Part shown: one piece after another, positions 26,826 through 35,088 of the stretch
How the letters are laid out: every line of letters starts with the position of its first letter
How positions within the stretch are numbered: the stretch's first letter is position 1
Assembly: GCA_030835385.1 (NCBI GenBank)
Contig: JAURPI010000025.1
Span: 62,001 to 126,000, forward strand
Origin: Alphaproteobacteria bacterium
GTDB lineage: Bacteria; Pseudomonadota; Alphaproteobacteria; Rhodospirillales; Rhodospirillaceae
Length of the DNA stretch: 64,000 nt
Direction: 5' to 3'
Notes under the pieces: generated by a model
Seen by the model: the letters and a program-made list of their open reading frames with translations, nothing else
Told to the model about the DNA's origin: nothing
The model's database searches: none
Translations under genes and position numbers: made by a program

Positions 26826-27378
26826 ATCTGCCCCCTGAGGTGTATTCTAAGAAATATCCCTTATCCTACTCTTTTAAGGCATTATTGCAAAATAGCTCGA
26901 TTGAGAGGGACTGAAGCTAGAACACATCAATAAGTGTACGTAATGACGCTGTTACTTCCGTCCTTCCCCTAACTATTTTCGTTCGGATTCTTCTTCTGGT
27001 AGTTCGCAATCCCAGACTTCACTCGTTAAACGATTTAATCCCTTTCTACAGAAACACACCGTTTATCGGTTAGATTGCCTTGGTTTTTTTGTCGATGACT
27101 CCATCCCAAACAGTCGACAAATGATAAATTAAACACCCGCTGATGACATTTTGAGGCTGATACGCCATCGCGGCAGTTTGTTGAGGCCACAAACCGGAAG
27201 GGCTATGGCGCTATCAGCTAAAGGGAGAGTGAAGGGGGGGGGCTCGCACGTCAATCAAGCCGGGGTGATTTTGCTCTGCTTTCGCCTGATTCCAGTTGAA
27301 ATAGGCCAAAAAAACTCTGATATGTTCTTTCTAAGTGACGAGTTTGTTGTGACTAGTGAGTTTTGACCGGAGACGATC
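26826..27378. promoter_or_regulatory. 553-bp divergent gap between TonB receptor and methyltransferases
   Basis: AT-rich, no convincing coding frame. A possible promoter for the plus-strand methyltransferases is TTGAAA (27296-27301) with TATGTT (27321-27326), but the 19-base spacer is long. A palindrome TCGTT-A-AACGA lies near 27021. A run of eight or nine G near 27235 is notable. The receptor promoter could not be fixed. Confidence 0.4.
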
Positions 27379-28593
27379 GTGTATCGCGAAAAAAAGGCAT
27401 CTGGTGAAGATGCGCTGCCGTCCATCGACAGTATCCCGCATTCAACACATGACGAAGCGGCGCGACAGAAGTATGTTGCCTTCCTGCGCAAGTTTGTAAT
27501 GGCTGATCTCTCGCAAGACATGCGCGCGGTTTATGAAAATACAGTAGAGCCATCTTTCCGCGCTAATAATGGGGAAAGCCCGCAGCATGCGTTGACGGTC
27601 AGAAAGGCTATGGAGCCAAAAACCTTTTACAAGACGTGGTCATCTCTTCGGTACAATGCTCAGGAAATGACATGGAACTCCGTGCAAGGAGAGGTGGAGC
27701 GGGCTTTGCCAGCACTTATTGATGTGGCAGATAAGGTGGCTAAGCAAACGCCGGCCGGCGGAACATTGAGGCTAAATCCGGACCTGTCGATCCCAAAAGC
27801 GGTCAGTGCTTTAGATATTCATTTAATGCCCGGCTGTTTTTATACAGAGTACCTTGAAGAAGATGTTGCTGTTGGAGCCGTTTATGCTCACGGTACTAAA
27901 GTGTTTTCAGGGGCATTAAGGCCAGCCAAAAATCCGGGCAAGGGCGGTGTCGCTGATTCCATTGCTCACTACTTAAAGCTCAAGTATCCCAATTTTAAAC
28001 CGAAGCGAATTCTAGATTTGGGCTGTACGATCGGTTCGAATCTCTTGCCATTTCACCGAGCATTTCCCGACGCTGAACTCTACGGTGTTGATGTCGGTGC
28101 GCCGGTACTGCGATACGGTCACGCACGTGCCGAGGCGCGAGGTATTGCCGCGCACTATTCCCAGCAAAATGCCGAGGACACGGATTTCGAAGACGGTATG
28201 TTCGACCTTGTTGTCTCGAGCTTCTTTTTCCATGAGATCGCTGTGCAATCGACCAAAAAGATTTTGGCAGAGGTCAATCGTGTGTTGGCGCCGGGCGGTG
28301 TGACAATCCATATGGAGTTGCCGCCTGCCTCAGCGATGGACCCTTACTATAATTTCTTCTTGGATTGGGATGCTTACCACAACCACGAGCCTCACTATGC
28401 AGCGTTCCGGCAGCAAGACCCGATTTCTCTGCTCGAAGCAGCTGGATTCGCGTCGGAAACCTGCGGCCTGGTTCGCATTCCCGATCGCGGTGGTGTCAGT
28501 GATGAAGAGTTCGCTGCCTTTGCCCGCGGCGAAGCAGAAGCGCCGCAACACAGCAATTTCTCAAGCTACTATTTGTTCGGTGCGGGAAAGTAA
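27379..28593 (+). CDS. Class I SAM-dependent methyltransferase, first of a tandem pair
   Basis: 404 residues. The N-terminal 200 are a helical then beta region I do not recognise (T-W-S-S-L-R-Y-N-A-Q-E-M-T-W near 92, L-M-P-G-C near 152). A methyltransferase domain follows from about 210: motif I I-L-D-L-G-C-T-I-G, the acidic strand-2 end Y-G-V-D-V, Q-Q-N-A-E-D, and F-D-L-V-V-S-S-F-F-F-H-E. It should transfer a methyl group from SAM to an unknown small molecule or lipid. The GTG start has GGAG upstream. The next gene is a paralog along its whole length. Confidence 0.8.
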   Translation: MYREKKASGEDALPSIDSIPHSTHDEAARQKYVAFLRKFVMADLSQDMRAVYENTVEPSFRANNGESPQHALTVRKAMEPKTFYKTWSSLRYNAQEMTWNSVQGEVERALPALIDVADKVAKQTPAGGTLRLNPDLSIPKAVSALDIHLMPGCFYTEYLEEDVAVGAVYAHGTKVFSGALRPAKNPGKGGVADSIAHYLKLKYPNFKPKRILDLGCTIGSNLLPFHRAFPDAELYGVDVGAPVLRYGHARAEARGIAAHYSQQNAEDTDFEDGMFDLVVSSFFFHEIAVQSTKKILAEVNRVLAPGGVTIHMELPPASAMDPYYNFFLDWDAYHNHEPHYAAFRQQDPISLLEAAGFASETCGLVRIPDRGGVSDEEFAAFARGEAEAPQHSNFSSYYLFGAGK

Positions 28594-28668
28594 CGCCGTT
28601 GAGCCATTGCGCATTCGGTTGATTGCGGGGATACTTTATTTCAACTGCTCAGGTTTCCGGAGGTTGGG

Positions 28669-29856
28669 ATGAACGCCATTCGTGATATCGACACACTGGT
28701 TGACCCCACACACGACGAGCTAGCCCGTCAGGGTTTTGTTTCGCGGTTGCGCAAACACATCATGAAAGACGTCGCGGACGATATGCAGACGGCTTACGAA
28801 AATGCAGTGAAGCCGGCCTTCGTCGAATCTCATGGGCGTGAGCCTGAATCTGGCGAAGAAGTCCGAGATGCTATTGCCGATAACTTGACTTATCGTGTGT
28901 GGAGCAGCCTCCGGTATAACGCGCAGGAAATGGTCTGGGAGTCGGTTCGGGAAGAAGTCGAACGCCAGCTACCAGAAATGATCTTTATTTCTGACCAAGC
29001 GCAAAAATCTAATTCCCAAGGCGGGTCTTTGACTCTCGACCCTGAATTAGAGATGCCCGATTACGTTGATACTCTTGATGTCCACCTGATGCCTGGGTGT
29101 TGGCAGCATGAGCACGTTGATGGCGATGTTGCGCAAGGCGCAATATACGCACACGGTGGTTTGGTATTCAGAGGATCACTATTGCCAAGCAAAACCCGTA
29201 GTGGCGTTGCAGCCTCTGTCAGCAAGTGGCTGTCGATCCGTTATCCTGATTTCAAACCCGAAAAGATATTGGAAACGGGCTGTACCATTGGCAACAATCT
29301 TTTTCCTTATAAGGACATTTTTCCCGACGCAGAGCTGACCGGTGTTGATTTAGCGGCGCCTTGTTTGCGCTATGCTCATGCGCGAGCTGCAGCTCGTGGT
29401 ATTGATGCTCAGTTTTCACAGCAGAATGCTGAGACGCTCAATTTTGCAGACAACACTTTTGATCTTATTGTCTCAAGTTTCTTTTTCCATGAAACGTCAG
29501 TCGCAGCGACCAAAAAAATACTGGCCGAGTGCCGTCGTGTGCTCAAACCGGGCGGTATGATGGTTCACATGGAGTTGCCGCCAGCGTCGCAGGTTGATGC
29601 CTATTATAATTTTTATCTCGACTGGGATAACGAACATAACAATGAGCCGCACTATCGGGATTTCCGTTCTCGAGATTGCGTGGACCTCATGACCAGCGCT
29701 GGGTTTAGCAAAGATGAATGTTTTACCACATCGATTCCTGATGTCGGCGGTGCAGATCCAGACTATTTCCGTCAGGTCGCTCTCAGTGAAACGCCGCCTC
29801 CCGTGCACGGGAATTACACGTCTTGGGCTTTGTTCGGGGCTATCAAAGCCGCATAA
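28669..29856 (+). CDS. Class I SAM-dependent methyltransferase, second of a tandem pair
   Basis: 395 residues, clearly homologous to the preceding gene from end to end: shared W-S-S-L-R-Y-N-A-Q-E-M, L-D-V-H-L-M-P-G-C, G-C-T-I-G, S-Q-Q-N-A-E and V-S-S-F-F-F-H-E, with the same C-terminal M-E-L-P-P-A-S and Y-Y-N-F. Motif I begins E-T-G-C-T in place of D-L-G-C-T. A GGAGG site precedes the ATG. The two genes are 75 bp apart on one strand. A tandem duplication with later divergence is the simplest reading; they may act on successive substrates or as a heterodimer. Confidence 0.8.
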   Translation: MNAIRDIDTLVDPTHDELARQGFVSRLRKHIMKDVADDMQTAYENAVKPAFVESHGREPESGEEVRDAIADNLTYRVWSSLRYNAQEMVWESVREEVERQLPEMIFISDQAQKSNSQGGSLTLDPELEMPDYVDTLDVHLMPGCWQHEHVDGDVAQGAIYAHGGLVFRGSLLPSKTRSGVAASVSKWLSIRYPDFKPEKILETGCTIGNNLFPYKDIFPDAELTGVDLAAPCLRYAHARAAARGIDAQFSQQNAETLNFADNTFDLIVSSFFFHETSVAATKKILAECRRVLKPGGMMVHMELPPASQVDAYYNFYLDWDNEHNNEPHYRDFRSRDCVDLMTSAGFSKDECFTTSIPDVGGADPDYFRQVALSETPPPVHGNYTSWALFGAIKAA

Positions 29857-30165
29857 TTCTGCGGTTTATCCGACTGGGCTTGTTAAGTCGCGTCAATCAA
29901 GGCTAGCGTTTCCCTAACAGAAAAAAGGGACGCGTTATAACTGACTTCTCTTCGCAGGCGGTTGCCCGTGGTAATATAAGTGGTGCAGCGAAGACTGAAT
30001 TTGAACAGCGGGGATGGACAGTGATGGCTGAGGAAAGCGATAGGCTCGCTCCCGATCTAGATGCTGACCTCGCGGAAGACGAGGAGTCCGAGGACGAATA
30101 GTCCGAGGATCAGGAGCAAGCCTCAGCCGACAGTAGCCGGTTGGCCTATGCGCAGTGCACGGCCC
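29857..30165. other. 309-bp gap with a hairpin and a doubtful acidic frame
   Basis: A bulged stem near 29905-29934 (GCGT..CCCT with AGGGACGC) may end the methyltransferase transcript. An ATG at 30024 opens a 25-codon acidic frame (M-A-E-E-S-D-R-L...E-S-E-D-E) closed by TAG at 30099-30101; the frame then runs on for 32 more codons with a similar S-E-D-Q-E run. AGTCCGAGGA occurs twice, about 15 bases apart, around the stop. This may be a small acidic gene or a decayed one. Confidence 0.4.
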
Positions 30166-30264
30166 CTAGAAGAGGACTCGAGCGCTGGACGCAAAGATAA
30201 CGCCCGTCGACAGCACGGTCGAAATCACGACAGTGACGTGCAAATACTTGGTTAAGCGTTCCAT
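30166..30264 (-). CDS. Possible 32-residue single-helix membrane peptide
   Basis: On the minus strand an ATG at 30264 opens 32 codons ending in TAG: a short basic start (M-E-R-L-T-K-Y), then a hydrophobic run (V-T-V-V-I-S-T-V-L-S-T-G-V-I-F) and S-S-A-R-V-L-F. The ribosome site is very strong: AAGGAGG with 6 bases to the ATG. A structured leader (30278-30320) lies directly upstream. The size and make-up recall small membrane peptides, including type I toxins, but nothing proves function. I know no family for it. Confidence 0.45.
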   Translation of the reverse strand: MERLTKYLHVTVVISTVLSTGVIFASSARVLF

Positions 30265-30277
30265 ACCATTCCTCCTT

Positions 30278-30320
30278 TATCGCGTTGCCGGTGCAACGGG
30301 CACCGACCTACATCGCGATA
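30278..30320 (-). promoter_or_regulatory. Structured RNA leader before the small peptide gene
   Basis: TATCGCG (30278-30284) pairs perfectly with CGCGATA (30314-30320); inside it CGGTGC (30289-30294) pairs with GCACCG (30300-30305). A competing stem, GTTGC with GCAAC, is possible in the same stretch. The outer stem abuts the AAGGAGG ribosome site (30271-30277), so folding could affect translation. Upstream lies a very AT-rich segment with repeated GCATAA-like words that would suit a promoter. Confidence 0.45.
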
Positions 30321-30452
30321 TATATGCGAAATAATATTACTGTATTATGAAATAAATGGATAATGCTGCATAACAGCAATGCTCATGTTGCATAGCGGCA
30401 TAATGTGGCATTCTGGTTACAAAACAAGGCCTTAGCAAAGACTTCTAAAACC

Positions 30453-30809
30453 TTAGTGAGACACCAGTTTGAGGTCTGATTTGAAGATTTCTAGAGCGTC
30501 GAGCAGAGAGTTGCTTTGCCGCAAAGTGCGGTGGCGGGTGCTCACCACATATTTGCCTTTGCGAGCTAATGAACTACGGGCTTTGCCCTCAGTGGCTAGC
30601 TTGGTGACCGTGAACAGAGGCTCTTCGCGACTGCTGCGATAGATACAGAATCGGGCAAAACCTGGGGTGGCGCCAATAGCGTAGTCGCGCCATTCGCCGG
30701 TGATCACCCGAGACGAATAGACACCAAGGAGTTGCGTGAGTTCTGAGCGAGTAAAATGAAGAGCAGATGCTTTACGCTGGTAGTCGGAAATCCGCACCAA
30801 TTGATTCAC
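30453..30809 (-). CDS. DUF2794 family protein
   Basis: 118 residues, soluble. The match is to the alphaproteobacterial DUF2794 family: L-H-F-T-R-S-E-L-T-Q-L-L, then V-Y-S-S-R-V-I-T-G-E-W-R-D-Y-A-I, E-E-P-L-F-T-V-T-K, and K-G-K-Y-V-V-S. Function is unknown; the family is widespread and nearly restricted to alphaproteobacteria, which supports the organism call. There are no evident partners; the next minus-strand gene upstream is the small lipoprotein gene. Confidence 0.8.
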   Translation of the reverse strand: MNQLVRISDYQRKASALHFTRSELTQLLGVYSSRVITGEWRDYAIGATPGFARFCIYRSSREEPLFTVTKLATEGKARSSLARKGKYVVSTRHRTLRQSNSLLDALEIFKSDLKLVSH

Positions 30810-30923
30810 TGGCCGATTAGCCCCTTCAATTCACTGTCGAGGCCCATATCTTTTCATTGATTCCGAGGTCCCGCAAGACGGCGATAAGCGGTTAAACAGA
30901 GCGATTACCGACCGAGAGGCGCA

Positions 30924-31184
30924 TTAGTATCCAGCGGAGCCCAAGGGCGCATTTTGACGGTCTGGATCCGGGCGGTCCAAGCAGTTGATATCGCCGAGCG
31001 TTTCAAAGCAGTAACGGCTGCGCTGGCTCACAGGCAGGTCGCTGTCTGAGCAGAGCATACCGCTGCTCGCACCATCGGACCCGCTGCACTCATAGCCCAC
31101 GGATTGACGCAGCATGCGATCGCTGGTCGCGCCGCATGCCTTTAAAAGAGCCGATAGGGCCAGAATCATTGAGACTCTAACCAT
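30924..31184 (-). CDS. Small predicted lipoprotein
   Basis: 86 residues from the ATG at 31184, chosen for the GGAGAG ribosome site just before it. A short lipoprotein signal ends in the lipobox L-K-A-C, with the lipidated Cys near 17. The mature part is Ser/Asp-rich with about five further Cys (Y-E-C-S, M-L-C-S, R-Y-C-F, I-N-C-L), suggesting disulphides in the periplasm. No family is recognised. Confidence 0.6.
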   Translation of the reverse strand: MVRVSMILALSALLKACGATSDRMLRQSVGYECSGSDGASSGMLCSDSDLPVSQRSRYCFETLGDINCLDRPDPDRQNAPLGSAGY

Positions 31185-31415
31185 GCAAGGACTCTCCATG
31201 GGTCGATTTCAGACGGTCCGGCGATCCCTGAAATTAAGGTAGATAAAAGGGGCCAATATGAGTTTGGGGCTGACCCTTTAAGAAATGCTGAATCTCTAGA
31301 TATTCCGTCAAATTCCGGCCTGATATCCTGAATTGCAACACTGCGGCCGCATGGGTATGGTACGCGCCGATTCGTCCACTCTTGCCCCCGGTCGTCCGGT
31401 GTCCGGACCAGACTG

Positions 31416-32261
31416 ATGAGGACCCATCCTGTGACCAAGAAAAAGGTTGGCGGCCAAAAGGCAGCCAAATCTAAAAAAGAGTCTACGCCGTCACCTGAAG
31501 ATGAAAATGAAGGTGCCGTTGATGCGTTCATGACGGAGGTCGAATCCGAGCTCCGCGACGAACAGATTCAAAAGATATGGGACCGCTATAAAGTCTGGGT
31601 TTACGGCGCGATGGCGGGGCTCGTATTTGGCGTTGCCGCGTTTCAGTATTTGCAAGGATTAGCGACCGAAAGATTGGCGCTGCAGGCGGATACGTTTGCT
31701 CGGGCGACCGAACAGTTGGCTGATGGCAACAATGATGCGGCGTTGTCTGAATTGTCTGCAGTTGTCGACCAGGGTGGTCCCTACGGTGCGTTGGCTGATC
31801 TACAGCGCGCTGGAATTCTTTTAGAACAGGGCAACACGCGGGATGCGATCTCTATATATCGGACGCTGAGCAATGATGCGAATATCGCCTACGTATTCAG
31901 TGACCTCGCAACCCTGCTATGGGGCATTCATGGTTTGGATAGTGAAGACCCTGGGGTGTTGGAAGATGCCATCGAGCCCCTGACCGATCCAAGCAACGCA
32001 TATAGTTTCTCGGCACTAGAGTTGATGGCGCTCCTGTCCGCTCGCCGCGGAGATATAGACGGTGCCCGCGCGATCCTCGACCAACTTGTTGATGATGCGA
32101 ATACACCGGCCGCCATTAAAAATCGCGCCAGTGAACTATCTGCCGTCTACAATAGTCCTGTAGGGTCAGTTCCCTCACGTACTGTCACTAGCCCGTTAAC
32201 TGACAGTGGTGACTTGGACGAGACCATGACTGACTCCGATAAACCGGCGGAAACGCCATAA
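31416..32261 (+). CDS. YfgM-like membrane-anchored TPR protein
   Basis: 281 residues: a cytoplasmic Lys-rich start, one membrane helix at about 61-80 (W-V-Y-G-A-M-A-G-L-V-F-G-V), then TPR-like helices in the periplasm (D-N-N-D-A-A-L-S-E-L, G-A-L-A-D-L-Q-R-A-G-I-L-L-E-Q-G-N). YfgM proteins work with periplasmic chaperones and the BAM/Sec machinery. It sits directly before bamB and der, the usual arrangement. A GTG at 31431 with GAGGA 8 bases upstream is an equally good start, giving 276 residues. Confidence 0.8.
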   Translation: MRTHPVTKKKVGGQKAAKSKKESTPSPEDENEGAVDAFMTEVESELRDEQIQKIWDRYKVWVYGAMAGLVFGVAAFQYLQGLATERLALQADTFARATEQLADGNNDAALSELSAVVDQGGPYGALADLQRAGILLEQGNTRDAISIYRTLSNDANIAYVFSDLATLLWGIHGLDSEDPGVLEDAIEPLTDPSNAYSFSALELMALLSARRGDIDGARAILDQLVDDANTPAAIKNRASELSAVYNSPVGSVPSRTVTSPLTDSGDLDETMTDSDKPAETP

Positions 32262-32280
32262 GAGACGATCGGCCTTAGCG

Positions 32281-33639
32281 ATGACGATGCAGCATTCACG
32301 TATCACTCGATCGTATTCGTCCCTTGCGGTGGGGGCGCTATCCGTTGTTTTGCTGTCAGCGTGTAGCGACCTGAATCCGTTCGATGGCGGAGAGGACGAT
32401 GAAATTCTTCCGGGTACACGCATTTCGGTTTTGGCTCTCGAACGTGCGCTGAGACCTGATCTCAATGCAGTCGACACGCAAATCGTTCTGCCGGCGCCTG
32501 AAGACACGACAACATGGAGTCAGGCTGGCGGGTTCTCCCACCATGCCATGCATCATATGGTCATTGGGCCAGCGCCTCGTATTGTATGGCGCGCAAATGC
32601 CGGTTCGGGATCGGGAGAGCGCAACCGCACCCTGGGTGAACCTGTGGTCGCGAATGGGCGCGTGTTTGTCCTTGATGCGAAGTCGTTTGTTGCTGCGTTC
32701 AACGCCAGCAATGGTGACCGCCTGTGGCGCCGGGAGCTGGTGTCTAAGGATGAGGACGATGCTCATTTTCTTGGCGGCGGCTTGGCCCATGAAGGAGGGT
32801 TAGTCTTTGCAACAACTGGCTTCGCCGAAGTCGTCGCGCTGAACGCCCAATCCGGCCGCACGGTGTGGCGTAGCAAAGTTGACGCACCTATTCGGTCCGC
32901 ACCGTCCGTCAATGGTGGGCGCGTTTTCGTGACGACCGTTGATAATCAGGTCTTCGCTCTATCGGCTCGGACAGGTGAGCGCCTGTGGACATACTCGGGC
33001 GTGAGTTCGCAAACAATTCTGCTTGGCGGCGGTAGCCCCGCGGTTGACGGGGGTGTGGTCATCGCACCTTTCACAAATGGTGAGATCGCCGCCTTGCGGG
33101 TGGACAATGGGTCAGTGCTATGGAGTGACTCTGTGATCGCCGTACGCCGTACGGAAGCGGCCGCGAGCCTTACTGATATTCGGGGCCGGCCAGTGATTGA
33201 CCGCGGTCGTGTCTATGCCGTTGGTCATTCTGGAATTTTGGTATCGATTGATCTGCGGACGGGTCAACGGGTTTGGGATGTGCCCGTCCCTGGTGTGTAT
33301 CAACCATGGATAGCTGGTGATTTCTTGTATGCCACAACCATCGATTCTGAGGTGGTTTGTGTTGATGTGCGCACGGGACAAATCATGTGGGTCACCCAGT
33401 TGCGCCGGTTTGAAGATTCTGACAATCAAGAAGATCGGATCATTTGGACCGGGCCTTCAATTGCCAGCGACCGGTTGATTGTATTTAGCTCCAATGAAGA
33501 AGCGTTAGCGTTATCGCCTTACAGCGGGAGCGTCCTAGGCGACATAGAGCTTAGGGCGCCAGTGACCATTTCTCCGGTGTTCGCTAACTCGACAATGTAT
33601 GTCTATGACGACGACGGTACGCTTCTCGCGTATCGCTAA
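32281..33639 (+). CDS. bamB: Outer-membrane assembly lipoprotein BamB
   Basis: 452 residues. A lipoprotein signal (L-L-S-A-C, lipidated Cys28) leads to a PQQ-like eight-bladed beta-propeller with repeated G-x-x-x-W blade ends: G-D-R-L-W-R, G-R-T-V-W-R, G-E-R-L-W-T, G-S-V-L-W-S, G-Q-R-V-W-D. BamB is a partner of BamA in inserting outer-membrane proteins. Its position between yfgM and der matches many proteobacteria. It is somewhat longer than E. coli BamB because of an N-terminal linker. Confidence 0.88.
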   Translation: MTMQHSRITRSYSSLAVGALSVVLLSACSDLNPFDGGEDDEILPGTRISVLALERALRPDLNAVDTQIVLPAPEDTTTWSQAGGFSHHAMHHMVIGPAPRIVWRANAGSGSGERNRTLGEPVVANGRVFVLDAKSFVAAFNASNGDRLWRRELVSKDEDDAHFLGGGLAHEGGLVFATTGFAEVVALNAQSGRTVWRSKVDAPIRSAPSVNGGRVFVTTVDNQVFALSARTGERLWTYSGVSSQTILLGGGSPAVDGGVVIAPFTNGEIAALRVDNGSVLWSDSVIAVRRTEAAASLTDIRGRPVIDRGRVYAVGHSGILVSIDLRTGQRVWDVPVPGVYQPWIAGDFLYATTIDSEVVCVDVRTGQIMWVTQLRRFEDSDNQEDRIIWTGPSIASDRLIVFSSNEEALALSPYSGSVLGDIELRAPVTISPVFANSTMYVYDDDGTLLAYR

Positions 33640-33660
33640 CGGATTGCTAGGGCTGCCCCC

Positions 33661-35088
33661 ATGTCTTTCACGCTCGCTATTGTTGGGCGCCCTAACGTGG
33701 GTAAGTCCACCCTGTTCAATCGGCTCGTCGGACGTCGGTTGGCGTTGGTGCATGACCGGCCTGGGGTGACCCGCGACCGACGGCAAGGCGAAGGTCACCT
33801 TGCAGATTTGACCTTTCAAGTTATCGATACCGCTGGTCTAGAAGACAGTGATACTGGAACTCTTGAAGGTCGCATGCGCGAGCAAACCGAACGCGCTGTC
33901 ACTGAGGCCGACGTCGCCCTAATGGTGATTGACGCGCGCGCCGGGGTGACCCCCATCGACGAGCACTTTGCAGACGTGCTGCGCCGCGGCTCGACCCCAA
34001 TAATATTGGCTGCAAACAAGTGCGAAGGTCAGGCGGCTCAAGCGGGTTTGTATGAGGCCTTTAGCTTAGGGTTGGGTGAGCCGATCGCCTTATCTGCAGA
34101 ACATGGCCAGGGGTTGAGCGAACTGTATGACGCGCTGTTACCCTTCGACCAGCCGACGGATTCCGTAGATGAAGTTATAGATCATGTGGACGAGACCGAC
34201 TCCCCTAGGTTCGACGATGAGGTGGTTGGGGAGTGTGACGGCGAAGACGAAGAGGGGCATGAAGATCCAGAACGACCTTTGCAGCTTGCAATCGTCGGCA
34301 GGCCCAACACGGGGAAGTCGACATTGGTCAATCGATTACTGGGAGAGGACCGTGTGCTTACTGGACCAGAACCTGGTGTAACACGGGATGCTGTTCCTAT
34401 TGATTGGGAATACGAAGGGCGTCGGGTTCGCCTGGTTGATACAGCCGGGTTGAGAAAGAAAGCCAAAGTGAATGATGCTGTTGAGAAGCTTTCGGCACTT
34501 GATACCTTGCGGGCTGTGGACCTTGCAGAAGTTGTCGTGCTGGTGCTCGACGCCGATGCCATTCTAGACAAACAGGATCTCACCATCGCGGCACGCGTCA
34601 TTGAAGAAGGGCGGGCTTTGGTCATTGCGGTGAACAAGTGGGATGTTGCAACAGACCGCAAGGAATCACTGTTTCAACTACAGGAAAAACTAGAAAAATC
34701 GCTAACCCAGGTGCGCGGTGTTCCGACCATTACGATTTCGGCGAAGACGGGAAGCCGTGTGTCGGAATTAATGAAAACCGTGTTTAAGACGCGGGAGATT
34801 TGGAACACGCGGTTACCGACGGCAGCTCTTAATCAGTGGCTTGAAGATGTTACCCAAAAACACCCACCGCCTCTTTCTAAGCAGAGGCGCAGGATTAAGT
34901 TGCGCTACATCACTCAAGCAAAGGCGCGACCGCCTACTTTCATTATGTTTACGTCTCGCCCCGTCGATCTGCCGACCAGTTATCATCGTTATTTGATGAA
35001 TGATCTGCGCGACACGTTTGGGTTCGATGGTGTGCCGTTGCGCCTTCATGTGCGCAAACCCGACAACCCCTACGCGCCTAAAGGCTAG
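33661..35088 (+). CDS. der: Ribosome-assembly GTPase Der (EngA)
   Basis: 475 residues with two G domains in tandem, unique to Der: G1 motifs G-R-P-N-V-G-K-S at 9-16 and G-R-P-N-T-G-K-S at 213-220, each with D-T-A-G-L and N-K-x-D/E type motifs, then the C-terminal KH-like domain ([19 protein letters not shown]). It acts in 50S subunit maturation. The linker between the G domains (165-205) is very acidic. The last bases overlap the convergent amidohydrolase gene. Confidence 0.96.
   Translation: MSFTLAIVGRPNVGKSTLFNRLVGRRLALVHDRPGVTRDRRQGEGHLADLTFQVIDTAGLEDSDTGTLEGRMREQTERAVTEADVALMVIDARAGVTPIDEHFADVLRRGSTPIILAANKCEGQAAQAGLYEAFSLGLGEPIALSAEHGQGLSELYDALLPFDQPTDSVDEVIDHVDETDSPRFDDEVVGECDGEDEEGHEDPERPLQLAIVGRPNTGKSTLVNRLLGEDRVLTGPEPGVTRDAVPIDWEYEGRRVRLVDTAGLRKKAKVNDAVEKLSALDTLRAVDLAEVVVLVLDADAILDKQDLTIAARVIEEGRALVIAVNKWDVATDRKESLFQLQEKLEKSLTQVRGVPTITISAKTGSRVSELMKTVFKTREIWNTRLPTAALNQWLEDVTQKHPPPLSKQRRRIKLRYITQAKARPPTFIMFTSRPVDLPTSYHRYLMNDLRDTFGFDGVPLRLHVRKPDNPYAPKG

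Noticed and set aside
27151-27366. A 71-codon plus-strand frame in the gap before the methyltransferases
   Set aside because: No ribosome site, includes a G-run, and the translation is not protein-like.
34182-34661. A 159-codon minus-strand frame inside der
   Set aside because: Ser/Arg-rich shadow of the GTPase-coding strand.
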